The notes under the pieces are model-generated. The model was not told where the DNA came from. It searched no databases and saw nothing but the letters and a program-made list of their open reading frames with translations. DNA of 64,000 nt from Bacteroidales bacterium (GTDB lineage Bacteria > Bacteroidota > Bacteroidia > Bacteroidales > Rikenellaceae), in assembly GCA_949419965.1 (NCBI GenBank), contig CASPAC010000005.1:6224-70223 (forward strand). The letters run 5' to 3'. Shown here piece after piece: positions 1-9,038 of this stretch (position 1 is the stretch's first letter; each line of letters begins with the position of its first letter). The position numbers were made by a program, and so were the translations under genes.

Positions 1-614
1 AATACGAGCCGGAGGACTGGGACGGCTTGCGCCGTTATGTGGAGCAGTCCGAAATCGGCCGTCGCAAGGAGATCCTCAGGATAATAGACAGCCGGATGGA
101 CCCCGACGTCAAGGAGAGGAAAATCATGCAGACCTATCCCAAGGAATACCGTCATCTGAAGTGGCATTGCTATCCGGCGCTGCGCCGCACGGAATATCGT
201 GTCGACTACTATGTCCGCAGCTACAGCGACGTGGAAGTTATCAAACGGATCTTTGCGGAACAGCCGCAGAAGTTGAGCCTTGAGGAGCTCTACCTCGTGG
301 CGAGCGAGTGCGAGCCCGGCACCAAGGAGTTTACCGAGGTGTTCGAGACGGCGGTGCGCCTGTTTCCCCATGACCGGATCGCCAATCTGAACGCCGCGAA
401 TGCCGCCATGCGCGTCGGCGATCTGGCCGCCGCACGCGAGTATCTCGACAAGGCGGGAGCTTCGGCCGAAGCGACCTATGCCCGCGGCGCGCTCGCCATA
501 CGCGAGGAAGATTACGAGACGGCGGTGACCTATCTGAGGAAAGCCGAGCGGATGGGGCTCGAAGAAGCCGCCCTGACGCTCGAGGAGCTGTCGATGAGAG
601 GAATGTACGAATAG
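1..614 (+). CDS. DUF3868-type fimbrial-operon protein, C-terminal part (5' end outside window)
   Basis: The frame is open from the first bases (tyr-glu-pro-glu-asp-trp precedes the first visible TTG codon), so the window begins inside this gene; about 204 residues are visible. The first part resembles the beta-rich, OmpA-like region seen in DUF3868 proteins (KWHCYPALRRTEYRVDYYV). After about residue 85 there is a helical TPR-like tail (VRLFPHDRIANLNAANAAM ... DYETAVTYLRKAERMG). Proteins of this type sit directly before Mfa1-type fimbrillins in Bacteroidales and are thought to act in anchoring or assembly at the outer membrane. It is followed after 17 nt by the major fimbrillin gene on the same strand, so it is probably in that operon. 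The family name is from memory of the arrangement and the tail pattern; the catalytic or binding role is unknown. Confidence 0.7.
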   Translation, partial: YEPEDWDGLRRYVEQSEIGRRKEILRIIDSRMDPDVKERKIMQTYPKEYRHLKWHCYPALRRTEYRVDYYVRSYSDVEVIKRIFAEQPQKLSLEELYLVASECEPGTKEFTEVFETAVRLFPHDRIANLNAANAAMRVGDLAAAREYLDKAGASAEATYARGALAIREEDYETAVTYLRKAERMGLEEAALTLEELSMRGMYE

Positions 615-631
615 TCGAACGGATTTTTTTC

Positions 632-2365
632 ATGAACAGGAAGGCAATGAAATCATCGGGTTTGTTTGGGAGTTTGTTCGGAATGGCGGCCTTCTGCGCT
701 TGTTCCGAGACCGGGATGCCGGATGCGAACGGCTCCGGAAGCATGGAGAGCGGCCGTTTTCTGGCTGTCGAGGTTGCGAATCCGGCTTCGACAAGAACTT
801 CGGACAATGATTACGAAATCGGCTCGGACAACGAGAGCAAGGTTCATTCGTTGCGGTTCTATTTCTTCAACAAGGCCGGAGAGGCAGTCTCCGTAAGCGC
901 CAACGGCAGTACGAACTACGTGGATTGCCCGCAGATCGAACCGGAAGCCGGCGGAGATGGGGCCAACGTGGAGAAGAAGTTGCAGGCGGTCATTCTCGTC
1001 AATACGCAGAACGGCGGTACGGCCAATGTCAACAGCATGGTCGCCGTGGCCAATTACGAAATCGCGAATCTCGGCGGCATCTCCTTGTCCCTTGCGGAGC
1101 TCGGCCGGAAGATCGGCGACTACGGTTTGCCGCGGAAAGACGACGGGACGACCCCGCGCTTTCTGATGACGAGTTCTTCGTATGCGGGTGCCGCCGGGCC
1201 CGTCGTCGCGACTGAAATAAAGGCGGCCAGTCTGTGCGAGACGGAGGAGAAGGCCAAGGAGAATCCCGTGGTCGTCTATGTCGAACGCGTCGTCGCAAAA
1301 ACAAGATTGCGGACCGCCTGGACCGGGGGCACCGCCACCCGGGAAGGGGTGACGTACAATGGCAAAACCTACACGGCTACAGCGCTGAAGGACAACGATG
1401 GCAAGGATATTCGGTTCGGCGGGAAGCAGCTATACGCGATCTTCACCGCCTGGGATGTCACCGGCACGATCGACAAATCGCATCTTTTCAAGAAGGTGAA
1501 CACCACGGCCGCCTGGAACCTGGGCTGGATATGGAACAATGCTGCCTTTTCCCGTTCCTATTGGGCGATGAATCCCGACAAGACGACGCTCGGATACATC
1601 AGGTATAACGACATCGGGCGCGAGGTCGGGACGGCCGATTTTGCATATTGTCTGGAGAATGCGGCGGACAATTTCAACGACGGCACGAAAAGCGGTTACG
1701 ACCCCGCCACGCAGACCGGCAACCGCACCCAGGCGATCATTGCGGCCGTTCTGGTGACCGTCGACGGCAGCGATCGGGCAACTCCCGTCAGCCTGGCCAG
1801 ATGGGCCGGCGGCGACTATACGGAGGAGGGCGCCAAGACCGCCATGCTGAATACCGTATCCACGCAGCTCTACGTGAAGGAGGGCGGCAGCTTCGTTTCG
1901 ATCAAGCCGGCGCACGTGCGATTCGTAACGGCCACGGCTGCAGGCATGGCCGACGACAAGTCGGAAGAGAGCCCCAGATACATGAGCCATCTGCAGCTGA
2001 CGGAGGCCGCCCGGAGCATCCAGTTCTATTCGGATGCTTCGGATGCCGCGACGCTGACGAGCGCCCAGGTGAACGACAGTCTCAAGGGCATACCCGGAGC
2101 CAAGGTCTGGAAGACGGGCTTGACTTATTATTATACCGACCTCAGGCATTTGGGTCCGGAGGCGTCCAAGGGGCTTTACGGCGTGGTGCGCAATCATATC
2201 TACGACGTGAAGATCAATACCATCGCCGGTTTGGGCACCCCGGTCTATGATCCCGACGAGGTGATCGTTCCGCAGAAGCCGGGCAAGGATGAAACCTATG
2301 TCGCCGCTAAGATCAACATCCTTGCCTGGAGGGTGGTCGGCAACGACACCGATCTGGCATGGTGA
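632..2365 (+). CDS. Mfa1-family major fimbrial subunit (lipoprotein fimbrillin)
   Basis: 577 residues. The N-terminus is a lipoprotein signal ending at FCA-Cys (about residue 24), after which the chain is Ser/Gly rich. Pro-fimbrillins of type V pili are exported as lipoproteins, carried to the outer membrane and trimmed after an arginine by a gingipain-like protease; the ASTRTSD stretch (about residues 49-55) just before a beta-strand-rich region (KVHSLRFYFFNKAGEAV) is a possible trimming point. The C-terminal strand INILAWRVVGNDTDL is the donor-strand type end seen in Mfa1/FimA proteins. It follows the DUF3868 gene and precedes FimB/Mfa2-like, accessory and tip genes, the normal order of such an operon. 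Fimbrillins vary strongly between strains. Confident at family level. Confidence 0.85.
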   Translation: MNRKAMKSSGLFGSLFGMAAFCACSETGMPDANGSGSMESGRFLAVEVANPASTRTSDNDYEIGSDNESKVHSLRFYFFNKAGEAVSVSANGSTNYVDCPQIEPEAGGDGANVEKKLQAVILVNTQNGGTANVNSMVAVANYEIANLGGISLSLAELGRKIGDYGLPRKDDGTTPRFLMTSSSYAGAAGPVVATEIKAASLCETEEKAKENPVVVYVERVVAKTRLRTAWTGGTATREGVTYNGKTYTATALKDNDGKDIRFGGKQLYAIFTAWDVTGTIDKSHLFKKVNTTAAWNLGWIWNNAAFSRSYWAMNPDKTTLGYIRYNDIGREVGTADFAYCLENAADNFNDGTKSGYDPATQTGNRTQAIIAAVLVTVDGSDRATPVSLARWAGGDYTEEGAKTAMLNTVSTQLYVKEGGSFVSIKPAHVRFVTATAAGMADDKSEESPRYMSHLQLTEAARSIQFYSDASDAATLTSAQVNDSLKGIPGAKVWKTGLTYYYTDLRHLGPEASKGLYGVVRNHIYDVKINTIAGLGTPVYDPDEVIVPQKPGKDETYVAAKINILAWRVVGNDTDLAW

Positions 2366-2498
2366 CTTCCGCTTGGAAGGATGTGCTTGGCGTATCGGGG
2401 TGCGGGACCGAAGTCGAGGTTCCGGAACCCGGGCCCCGGGACGTCGCAGGCCGCACATCCGTTTTTCGTTTTGACAGAACCCGCAGGCTGAGTATAAG

Positions 2499-3542
2499 AT
2501 GAAGAGATTGTATAGTATCAAACGGCTTTTGATCGCGTTGCTGGCGTTCGGTCCGTTCGCTTCATGCAGCAGCTTCGTGTACGAGGACGAATCGGACTGC
2601 ACGGTCTACTATCGTCTGAAGTTCCGCTATGATATGAATCTGAAGTTCGCCGATGCTTTCGCGCACGAGGTGAAGTCGGTGAGGCTCTATGCGTTCAATA
2701 CCGACAACGAACTGGTGTGGCAGGCATCCGAACAGGGCGAAGCGCTTGCGTCCGGGGACTATGTCATGACATTGTCCCTCGACCCCGGCAGATATCGGTT
2801 GGTGGCGTGGTGCGGTTTGGGCGACGAGGAGTCTTTCGGCTTGCCGGACGCGGCGCCCGCATGCGGCCCCGCAGACCTGCACTGCCGGATGAACTGCGTC
2901 GCGGACTCGGGCGAGGGACAGACCCCCGCCTGCTCCGACAAGGATTTGCAGCCGTTGTTTCACGGCATGATGGACGTGGAGCTGCCGGTCGACCATGATG
3001 GGGGAGAATACCTTTACGAAATGCCGCTCACCAAAAACACCAACGTCTTCCGCGTGGTGTTGCAGCATCTTTCCGGCGAAGACATCGACCCCGCCAATTT
3101 CGAGTTCACCATCGAGGACGACAACGGCTGGCTCGCCTACGACAATGCCATGTTGCGCGAGGAGCCCGTCGTCTATCGGCCTTGGGCGGTCTATTCCGGC
3201 GAAGCGGGCGTCGATACGGGGCGTGCCATCACCTCCGTCAAGGTGGCCGTGGCGGAACTGACCGTCAACCGGCTCTTCATGAGGGACTGGACGAAGCACC
3301 GTCGCCCCATGCTGACCATACGGGTCGCCGGCGGCGGCAAGTTGGTCGCTTCGCTGCCGATCATCGACTATGCCTTGCTCGTAAAGGGCGCGCACCACAG
3401 GCAGATGGACGATCAGGAGTATCTCGACCGTGCCGACGAGTACAACATGACTTTTTTTCTCGATCGGAGCAACAGCTGGATAAGCACCGTGGTCCAGGTC
3501 CACTCGTGGCGGGTGGTGGTTAACAATTCGAATCTGGATTGA
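2499..3542 (+). CDS. FimB/Mfa2-family fimbrial anchor or minor subunit
   Basis: 347 residues with a lipoprotein signal (lipobox FAS-Cys at about residue 23). The start of the mature chain, DCTVYYRLKFRYDMNLK, followed by VKSVRLYAFNTDNELVW, is the typical opening of the FimB/Mfa2 family, whose members anchor the pilus to the outer membrane and limit its length. The C-terminal strand STVVQVHSWRVVVNNSNLD resembles the end of the major subunit upstream. The 133-nt gap from the Mfa1-like gene contains a GC-rich near-palindrome (around 2427-2440) that could lower downstream transcription and so keep subunit ratios high; that effect is inferred. Same strand and operon as its neighbours. Confidence 0.85.
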   Translation: MKRLYSIKRLLIALLAFGPFASCSSFVYEDESDCTVYYRLKFRYDMNLKFADAFAHEVKSVRLYAFNTDNELVWQASEQGEALASGDYVMTLSLDPGRYRLVAWCGLGDEESFGLPDAAPACGPADLHCRMNCVADSGEGQTPACSDKDLQPLFHGMMDVELPVDHDGGEYLYEMPLTKNTNVFRVVLQHLSGEDIDPANFEFTIEDDNGWLAYDNAMLREEPVVYRPWAVYSGEAGVDTGRAITSVKVAVAELTVNRLFMRDWTKHRRPMLTIRVAGGGKLVASLPIIDYALLVKGAHHRQMDDQEYLDRADEYNMTFFLDRSNSWISTVVQVHSWRVVVNNSNLD

Positions 3543-3570
3543 CCCGACGGCTTTTTCGGGGGAGGGTAGA

Positions 3571-4737
3571 ATGAAATCTATGTCGCGACATACTACATGG
3601 TTGGTCCCGGTGTTCGGGTTCGTCTCGATGCTGGCGGCATGCAGCCGTGGAACCGGCGCTGCGGACGGGCCGTCCGGGAGCGGCGCAACGGTCACGCTCG
3701 TGCTGAATACGGAAGTTCTCGGCTCTGCGCGTTCCGGTGCGGCGGGCGGTTTTCCGGACAAGGAGAAAATGAAGACCCTGCGCATCGTCGTGCTGCATCC
3801 CGACGGCACGGTGGAGCATAACCGGTTTCTGGATTTCGGCGAGGTCATGCAGACCGAATGCACGCAGCTCGTCGAAGTGAAGCGGAACGAGGTGAAATCC
3901 GTCTATCTGATAGCCAACGAGGGCAGCGTGCCCGGTCTGGACCGTATGGAGCTGGACGATTTCGTGCAAGGCGCCGCCGGTTTCAAGGACAAGGCGGACA
4001 ACCTCTCCTTTGTGCCCGATTACACGGACCGCTCCATCCCGATGAGTTCCGTGTACGAGGTCGCGATCGGTGATAAGTCGAAGGAGTGCCGACTCTGCCT
4101 GGTGCGTACCGCCACGAAATTCACGTTTCGTTTCAGGAACATGCGCAGCGGGGCCGTTGCGGTCAACAGCATCGCGGTTTCGGAGATAGCCCGAAGCACC
4201 TTTCTGATGCCCCGCAAGAAGAACCCGATGATGACATTCGAGGAAGCCGACGGCAGCCGGAGCGAACTTTTCTGGATCGACTGGCTGAAAAGGGTGGCGG
4301 AGGAGTCGCTGGAGACTCCGGATGACAAGGAACTGGCCGACAAAAGAGGGTGGATCACCGATTACGACATTCCCGCCGGCGCTGTATCCGACTCCGTCGT
4401 CGTGGCGGCCCCGGCGGATTTCCGGGTGGCCGGGCTCGTGTACGACATGGGCGTGCCGAAACCCGGCGAGGCGGTTTATCCGGTTTTCTATCTCCCGGAA
4501 AGCAAGAGCCTCAAAGAGCCCGGCACGGGCGCCTACGGCGAACAGGCCTACACCATGGCGTTCGAGCTGACGGACGACAACAATGCGAAGCGGAAGTTCA
4601 GCCGGCCTTTCGACAATCTGAAAGCCCTTTTCCGCAATACGCATGTCGTGGTGGACGTCACCTTCCTGGAGAAGGGCGTGCAGGTGGATGTGATTCCTTA
4701 CAGCGAAGTGATCCTCACTCCGGAATTCGGTTTGTAG
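3571..4737 (+). CDS. fimbrial accessory lipoprotein (Mfa3/FimC-D-like minor subunit)
   Basis: 388 residues with a clear lipoprotein signal (lipobox LAA-Cys, about residue 25). The mature part opens with VTLVLNTEVLGSARSG and continues as a beta-rich chain with MKTLRIVVLHPDGTVEHNR, the same KxLRxxVxxxDGxV pattern as the fimbrillins beside it. It has a C-terminal strand, VVVDVTFLEKGVQVDVIPYS. Accessory subunits of this kind connect the tip to the shaft in Mfa and Fim pili. It starts 28 nt after the FimB-like gene and ends 22 nt before the tip gene, so all are probably co-transcribed. I recognise the class from context and fold pattern, not an exact family. Confidence 0.7.
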   Translation: MKSMSRHTTWLVPVFGFVSMLAACSRGTGAADGPSGSGATVTLVLNTEVLGSARSGAAGGFPDKEKMKTLRIVVLHPDGTVEHNRFLDFGEVMQTECTQLVEVKRNEVKSVYLIANEGSVPGLDRMELDDFVQGAAGFKDKADNLSFVPDYTDRSIPMSSVYEVAIGDKSKECRLCLVRTATKFTFRFRNMRSGAVAVNSIAVSEIARSTFLMPRKKNPMMTFEEADGSRSELFWIDWLKRVAEESLETPDDKELADKRGWITDYDIPAGAVSDSVVVAAPADFRVAGLVYDMGVPKPGEAVYPVFYLPESKSLKEPGTGAYGEQAYTMAFELTDDNNAKRKFSRPFDNLKALFRNTHVVVDVTFLEKGVQVDVIPYSEVILTPEFGL

Positions 4738-4759
4738 ACCCATAAACAAGCGTGGACAG

Positions 4760-7741
4760 ATGAAACGTTTCCTATTATACGGCATTGTTTGTTCGATGGC
4801 CTTTGCCGCGGCAAGTTGCCGCCACGATCCCTTGACCGGCGAGTTCGCCGCCGGGGAAGGCCGGACCCGGGTGTTCGCCGCGTTGGATTTCATGCCCATG
4901 TCGGCCGGACTCGCGCAGACGAAGGCCGCCGGAGACGCCCTCAAGGATGTCGCCTCCATCCATGTGCTGCTGTATGATTATGAATCCGGCGAGCTGGTCA
5001 GCGGCCGGGCGATAACGGATTATGAGTCAGAGGATATGGATCGCGCCGACGCCGATGCGGAAAACGGGGCGAGCGCCGAGTCGAAAACGAAGCGCATCAC
5101 TTTCGAGCTGCCGGAAAAAATCGACTACGGCCGGTATTATATGTATGCGGTGGCCAATATTCCCGACCTGCTCGAGAAACATGCCGACCGTATCAGGACC
5201 GTGGAGGGGCTCAAGAGCCTGCCGCTCACTTGGAATGCCGACGATATGAGCGCGAACGGCCAGATGATCGGTTATTTCACGAGGAGTTCCTCCGTACAGC
5301 CCGAGGACCGGCCGCTCGAATTGCATGAAAACACCCTCAATCTCCATGCGTGGCTGCGCCGTGCGGCGTCCAAGGTGACCGTCGCATACGACGGCAGCGG
5401 GTTGAAGGAGGGCGTTTTCATCTATCTACGGTCGGTGCAGATCAAGGATATGCCGCGGCAGTGCTATCTGGGAAAGGACAACAAGGTGGGGGAGGCCGGC
5501 TATGCGCTGGAAGTTCCCGCGGACGGTGCGGAGATGCCCGACGGCGAGATCATCCGTTATCATGATGGAGAGCATGCCGACGATTTCGATTGCGATGACG
5601 GCTGCAAGGGGCATTGCATCATGGTGGGCGCTCCCTATCTGGGCTCCCATGGCGAGACGGATGCCGCGTTGTTCTTTTACGAGAACATGCAGGGCACAGG
5701 AAAGGACAAACGGCAGGATGCCGACGGCGACGGCGTGCTGGATGCTCCGGGGCTGCCCGGCAGCCCCGACAAATATCCGGATTACAAGTTGAAGGACGAC
5801 AAGCCCTACGGCACCTACATAGAAGTCAAGGGGCACTACATCTCCAACAATCCCGATAAGCTGGGCAACGGCCCCATCACCTATCGGTTCATGCTGGGGC
5901 AGGACGAGAAGAAGGATTACAACGCCAGACGCAACTGCCATTACAAACTGACGCTGAAATTCAAGAATTTCGCCAACGAGGCCGACTGGCACATCGAGTA
6001 CGAGGAGCCCGAACCGGGCGTGATGACTCCCGAGCCTTACTATATCTCCTATCTCTACAATCACTCCATGATGTATCCCATCAAGGTGGCCACCGGAGGC
6101 AGGAAGATCGAATACATGAAGGCGGAGATTCTCGACAACCGCTGGGCGCCCCACAATGCCGATCCGGACGTTTATTACCATGCGATGGACCTGCCCGGGC
6201 AGAATCCGTGGAACGGTTTTCTGTCGTTGCATCAAACGACACAGACCGTGATCTCGGCAAGCACGAACGAGGAGTATTACAACCAGGCTCCCAAGCGCGG
6301 CGAGCGCGAGTACCGGAATTTCGAGGAGGGCGAATTCACGACGGAGGGTTCCGAGAGCACCGACAAATACCGCGTCGAGAAGCATCCGACCGAGCAGAGC
6401 ACCTACAATGTGTACATACCCATGTACACGCGCGCCAAGCAGCTCATCAAGACCACGGGCTACACAGGGAACAATCCCTATGTGGCGCACCAGCGCAAGG
6501 CGCTGGTGAAGATTACCACCAAGCTGGAGGGATTGGAGCCTCCTTTCGAGAACATCGTGCACATCTACCAGGTGCGCCGTATCGTGAATCCCAAGGGGAT
6601 CTACCGCAGCATCGATAACAACAAGTCGTTCCATGTGATGCTGAAGCGGCTGCCCGAAGAAAACGCGGAGCTTTTCGAGACCTTCCAGTCCGACGGTCCG
6701 TGGAAAGCCTATGTTCTATGCAGCCACAACGGAGACGGAATTACGCTTTCGGGGCGTCCGGGGAAATCGGAACTGGTCAAGGGCGAAGACCCCCGGTACG
6801 GCGACGTCGTGCACGGCAAGACCGGCAGCGTGATCGATTTCAACGTGGATTTCAAGCCCGGTACGCCGGGGGCTAATCACTACGCCATTATCCGGGTGGA
6901 GTATCACAACTACACGTGCCAGCACCTGATCTTCGTAAGGCAGGGCAACGAACCGGACAATCTGCTCGACAACGGGGCGCTGTGGTATGCCGAAAACATG
7001 AGGACCCGCACCGAACGGACGCACAGCCCCCTGGAGGAGGGTTCGATGTTCAAATTCGGGAATTGGGACGATCCGATCGATGCGTTGAACAACAAGAATT
7101 CCAAGGATCCCTGGATCCATGTGGAACCGCAGGACTTCAAGCTGCATCCGGCGAACGGCTTTACCATCGCCGGGACGGATCGGACGGAGAAATGGGCCGA
7201 CATCCCTTTCTTGGAGATGACGCAGACCTTTGCGGATCCCACCTCCGACATGCGGGTGGCCCAGGATGCCGATTACCGGCTTCTCTTCGAGGGCGAAGAG
7301 ATAGAGCAGGGCTACGGCACCCTCTACGGCGACGACGCAGAGATGACCGCCGACCATATCGACGATGTATACGGCTACGACTACCTTCACAGCAGCGAGG
7401 GCTGCGGAATGAGAGGTTGTTTCGTCTATAACAAGGTAACGGGCAAGAACCTCTTTTTCCCGATAGGCGCTTCGGGCTACGGGCACAGAAGAAATGCCGA
7501 ACAGGGCATATTGAGGTACTCCTCCAACCGCCAGAGTTACTATCCTGCGCCCGGCGTCAACGACTGCCCGCTGTTCTACGACATCTTCAGGCGCCCGGGC
7601 GGGGTGTATTGGTGCCGTAACAAGGTAGGCGACAACCTGGGCTGGGACATCAATTATTTCACTTTCGATTTCCACAGCATCGGCTACGCCAACGTGGGAA
7701 GCGGTATGGACGCTTGTTTTGTGCGGTGTATCAAGAAATAG
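4760..7741 (+). CDS. DUF4906-type large fimbrial tip protein
   Basis: 993 residues, lipoprotein signal with lipobox AAS-Cys (about residue 20). The N-terminal third is fimbrillin-like (KDVASIHVLLYDYESGELV; LRRAASKVTVAYDGSGLKEG). The middle has repeated beta-sandwich pieces with phrases usual in DUF4906 proteins (NIVHIYQVRRIVNPKGIYRS; HLIFVRQGNEPDNLLDN). The C-terminal domain ends GMDACFVRCIKK, the same VRC-type ending as FISUMP/DUF1566-like domains. Large last genes of Mfa/Fim operons usually encode the tip adhesin (Mfa5 role), so surface adhesion is inferred. The length fits a tip protein. It is the last gene of the operon and is followed by a hairpin terminator. Confidence 0.75.
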   Translation: MKRFLLYGIVCSMAFAAASCRHDPLTGEFAAGEGRTRVFAALDFMPMSAGLAQTKAAGDALKDVASIHVLLYDYESGELVSGRAITDYESEDMDRADADAENGASAESKTKRITFELPEKIDYGRYYMYAVANIPDLLEKHADRIRTVEGLKSLPLTWNADDMSANGQMIGYFTRSSSVQPEDRPLELHENTLNLHAWLRRAASKVTVAYDGSGLKEGVFIYLRSVQIKDMPRQCYLGKDNKVGEAGYALEVPADGAEMPDGEIIRYHDGEHADDFDCDDGCKGHCIMVGAPYLGSHGETDAALFFYENMQGTGKDKRQDADGDGVLDAPGLPGSPDKYPDYKLKDDKPYGTYIEVKGHYISNNPDKLGNGPITYRFMLGQDEKKDYNARRNCHYKLTLKFKNFANEADWHIEYEEPEPGVMTPEPYYISYLYNHSMMYPIKVATGGRKIEYMKAEILDNRWAPHNADPDVYYHAMDLPGQNPWNGFLSLHQTTQTVISASTNEEYYNQAPKRGEREYRNFEEGEFTTEGSESTDKYRVEKHPTEQSTYNVYIPMYTRAKQLIKTTGYTGNNPYVAHQRKALVKITTKLEGLEPPFENIVHIYQVRRIVNPKGIYRSIDNNKSFHVMLKRLPEENAELFETFQSDGPWKAYVLCSHNGDGITLSGRPGKSELVKGEDPRYGDVVHGKTGSVIDFNVDFKPGTPGANHYAIIRVEYHNYTCQHLIFVRQGNEPDNLLDNGALWYAENMRTRTERTHSPLEEGSMFKFGNWDDPIDALNNKNSKDPWIHVEPQDFKLHPANGFTIAGTDRTEKWADIPFLEMTQTFADPTSDMRVAQDADYRLLFEGEEIEQGYGTLYGDDAEMTADHIDDVYGYDYLHSSEGCGMRGCFVYNKVTGKNLFFPIGASGYGHRRNAEQGILRYSSNRQSYYPAPGVNDCPLFYDIFRRPGGVYWCRNKVGDNLGWDINYFTFDFHSIGYANVGSGMDACFVRCIKK

Positions 7742-7857
7742 CTTCGGGACCGCATTGTCGAGATGACGGAATGTCGAATTTGCAGAATCGTTCGGAACAA
7801 GAGGATGCGCCAATCGGATAGCGACTCGCGCAGGGCCTTTGCTGGCACTGAAATGAA

Positions 7858-7890
7858 GCCCCGCAACTTTACAAGTGCGGGGCTTGTTGC
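7858..7890 (+). terminator. terminator of fimbrial operon
   Basis: An 8-bp perfect GC stem (GCCCCGCA / TGCGGGGC, 7858-7865 with 7876-7883) with a 10-nt loop and a weak T-containing tail lies 117 nt after the tip gene. Confidence 0.6.
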
Positions 7891-7980
7891 AAACGGCGGT
7901 TATGCTTTATTTTGGGGGCGAATGCTGCCTGTTGTTCGTTGAGGATTGCGGAGTCTGTCGTAGATGAAGCGTCTTTCAAC

Positions 7981-8016
7981 AGGAAACGGCAGAACCTTTC
8001 GGCTCTGCCGTTTCCT
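7981..8016 (-). terminator. hairpin directly after tRNA-Pro
   Basis: A perfect 13-bp stem (7981-7993 with 8004-8016) with a 10-nt loop begins 1 nt beyond the 3' end of the tRNA on the minus strand. No long U tract follows, so it may act as an RNase-processed 3' end as well as a terminator. Confidence 0.55.
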
Positions 8017-8017
8017 G

Positions 8018-8092
8018 TCGGGGAGACTGGATTCGAACCAGCGACCCCCTGCTCCCAAAGCAGGTGCGCTAACCGGACTGCGCTACACCCCG
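8018..8092 (-). tRNA. tRNA-Pro (anticodon TGG)
   Basis: Read on the minus strand this is a 75-nt cloverleaf: D arm with AGCGCAGTCCGGTTAGCGC, anticodon stem-loop CTGCTTTGGGAGCAG giving anticodon TGG, T arm CTGGTTCGAATCCAG and discriminator A. The CCA end is not encoded. The acceptor stem starts with C as usual for bacterial tRNA-Pro; its pair 6 is a T-T mismatch. A strong promoter lies about 66 nt upstream. Confidence 0.95.
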
Positions 8093-8157
8093 TCGCGTTC
8101 TTTGCATGCTTGAAAATTCCGGCTGCAAATACAATCTGCGCCTTTCTGGCGCAGGCA

Positions 8158-8188
8158 CAAAGATACCGTTTTTTTTGTTTCCGGCAAA
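8158..8188 (-). promoter_or_regulatory. promoter of tRNA-Pro
   Basis: On the minus strand TTTG (8185-8188) and TATCTTTG (8158-8165) are separated by 19 nt, an exact match to the Bacteroidetes sigma-ABfr -33/-7 pattern, pointing at the tRNA. Confidence 0.75.
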
Positions 8189-8357
8189 CTTTTTTGGGCC
8201 CCGCCCGGCAGGCCGCTTTCTTGAAACCGAGGGGCGATTCGGGTTCGGGCGCTGTAAAATGGCTATGTGGCTGCAAAGTCCGTCGGGTCGGCGATGTTCG
8301 ATGCCCGGATGACATGTCGGGCGACGTGCCGGCCGTGCAAACAGAGGCGCCCGGCGT

Positions 8358-8397
8358 ATAAATAAAGGACAGCGCCTGCATTGAGCCTGCGCTGTCC
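8358..8397 (-). terminator. orphan minus-strand terminator
   Basis: The 9-bp stem GGACAGCGC/GCGCTGTCC (8367-8375 with 8389-8397) is followed on the minus strand by TTTATTTATA. No clear gene ends here. Confidence 0.45.
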
Positions 8398-8876
8398 GTC
8401 CGATCCGCTCCGGCCCGGGTGGCGGCGCGTGTCGCGGGGAAGGTCCCTGAAAATTCGGTCGCCGTTACCGGCCGCGAGGAAGCGCCTGTCGGGGCGTTGC
8501 GGAAAATGGAATACGTTACCGCGAGGTGCCGGTCGCACCCGGTGCGGTCGCAGGATGGATGCCTGCACGAATTGTGCCGGAAAGTCGCGGCTGCGGAATT
8601 TTTCGCTCACGCGTGAAGTGCGTTTCCGTCCGGAAGCGTGCTGTTCGGTCCGGGTCGGCTTTTCCGGGGCGGGCTGACGGCTTCTATTGCTGAGCCTGCT
8701 CCGACGGGGCGGTCTCCTGCGATGGCTGCGCCCTGCGCGGTCCGGGAGCCGCCCGAAAACGACAGCGGGGTATTTTCGCGAACCCATCTATATACTTTGA
8801 TGTACCGGCGTCCTCGGACCGGCATCCCGAATCCGACCGCTGCAACTCGCGGCTATGGCCGCGTATTCAAGTTCTG

Positions 8877-8911
8877 CCCCCCCCCAAAAAAAAACTCCTG
8901 CCTCAGGCAGG
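8877..8911 (-). terminator. minus-strand terminator with T9 tail next to a C9 tract
   Basis: A perfect hairpin CCTGCC-TCA-GGCAGG (8897-8911) is followed on the minus strand, after two bases, by nine T (8886-8894) and then nine G (8877-8885). This is a strong intrinsic terminator, but the only DNA before it on that strand is the 120-nt promoter region of the sirtuin gene. Confidence 0.6.
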
Positions 8912-8984
8912 GGCTTCTGGCGGAAATCTACAGCATTGTTGATACAACAAGGTATATAATCGTGCTTTCTTTTTGTTCGGAACG

Positions 8985-9016
8985 TTTGGTTTTTCGGGTG
9001 AAAATGGGTAGGTTTG
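8985..9016 (+). promoter_or_regulatory. promoter of sirtuin-TRIC operon
   Basis: TTTG (8985-8988), 20 nt, TAGGTTTG (9009-9016) matches the Bacteroidetes promoter pattern and lies 22 nt before the ATG. Confidence 0.65.
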
Positions 9017-9038
9017 ACCCGTCGAAATCGAGCATAAC

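Larger units (their letters stand above)
8190..8984. other. gene-poor stretch between tRNA-Pro and sirtuin gene
   Basis: No convincing gene is visible. The open frames here are arginine/proline rich and overlap one another, as expected for random GC-rich DNA. The stretch holds two minus-strand terminator-like hairpins (8358-8397 and 8886-8911) without an obvious minus-strand gene before them, and a C9A9 tract. It may be a decayed gene or carry small RNAs. Confidence 0.5.

Noticed and set aside
8263..8787. 174-codon minus-strand frame between tRNA-Pro and the sirtuin gene
   Set aside because: Arg/Pro rich with no motif. It runs through a terminator hairpin and overlaps equally open frames.
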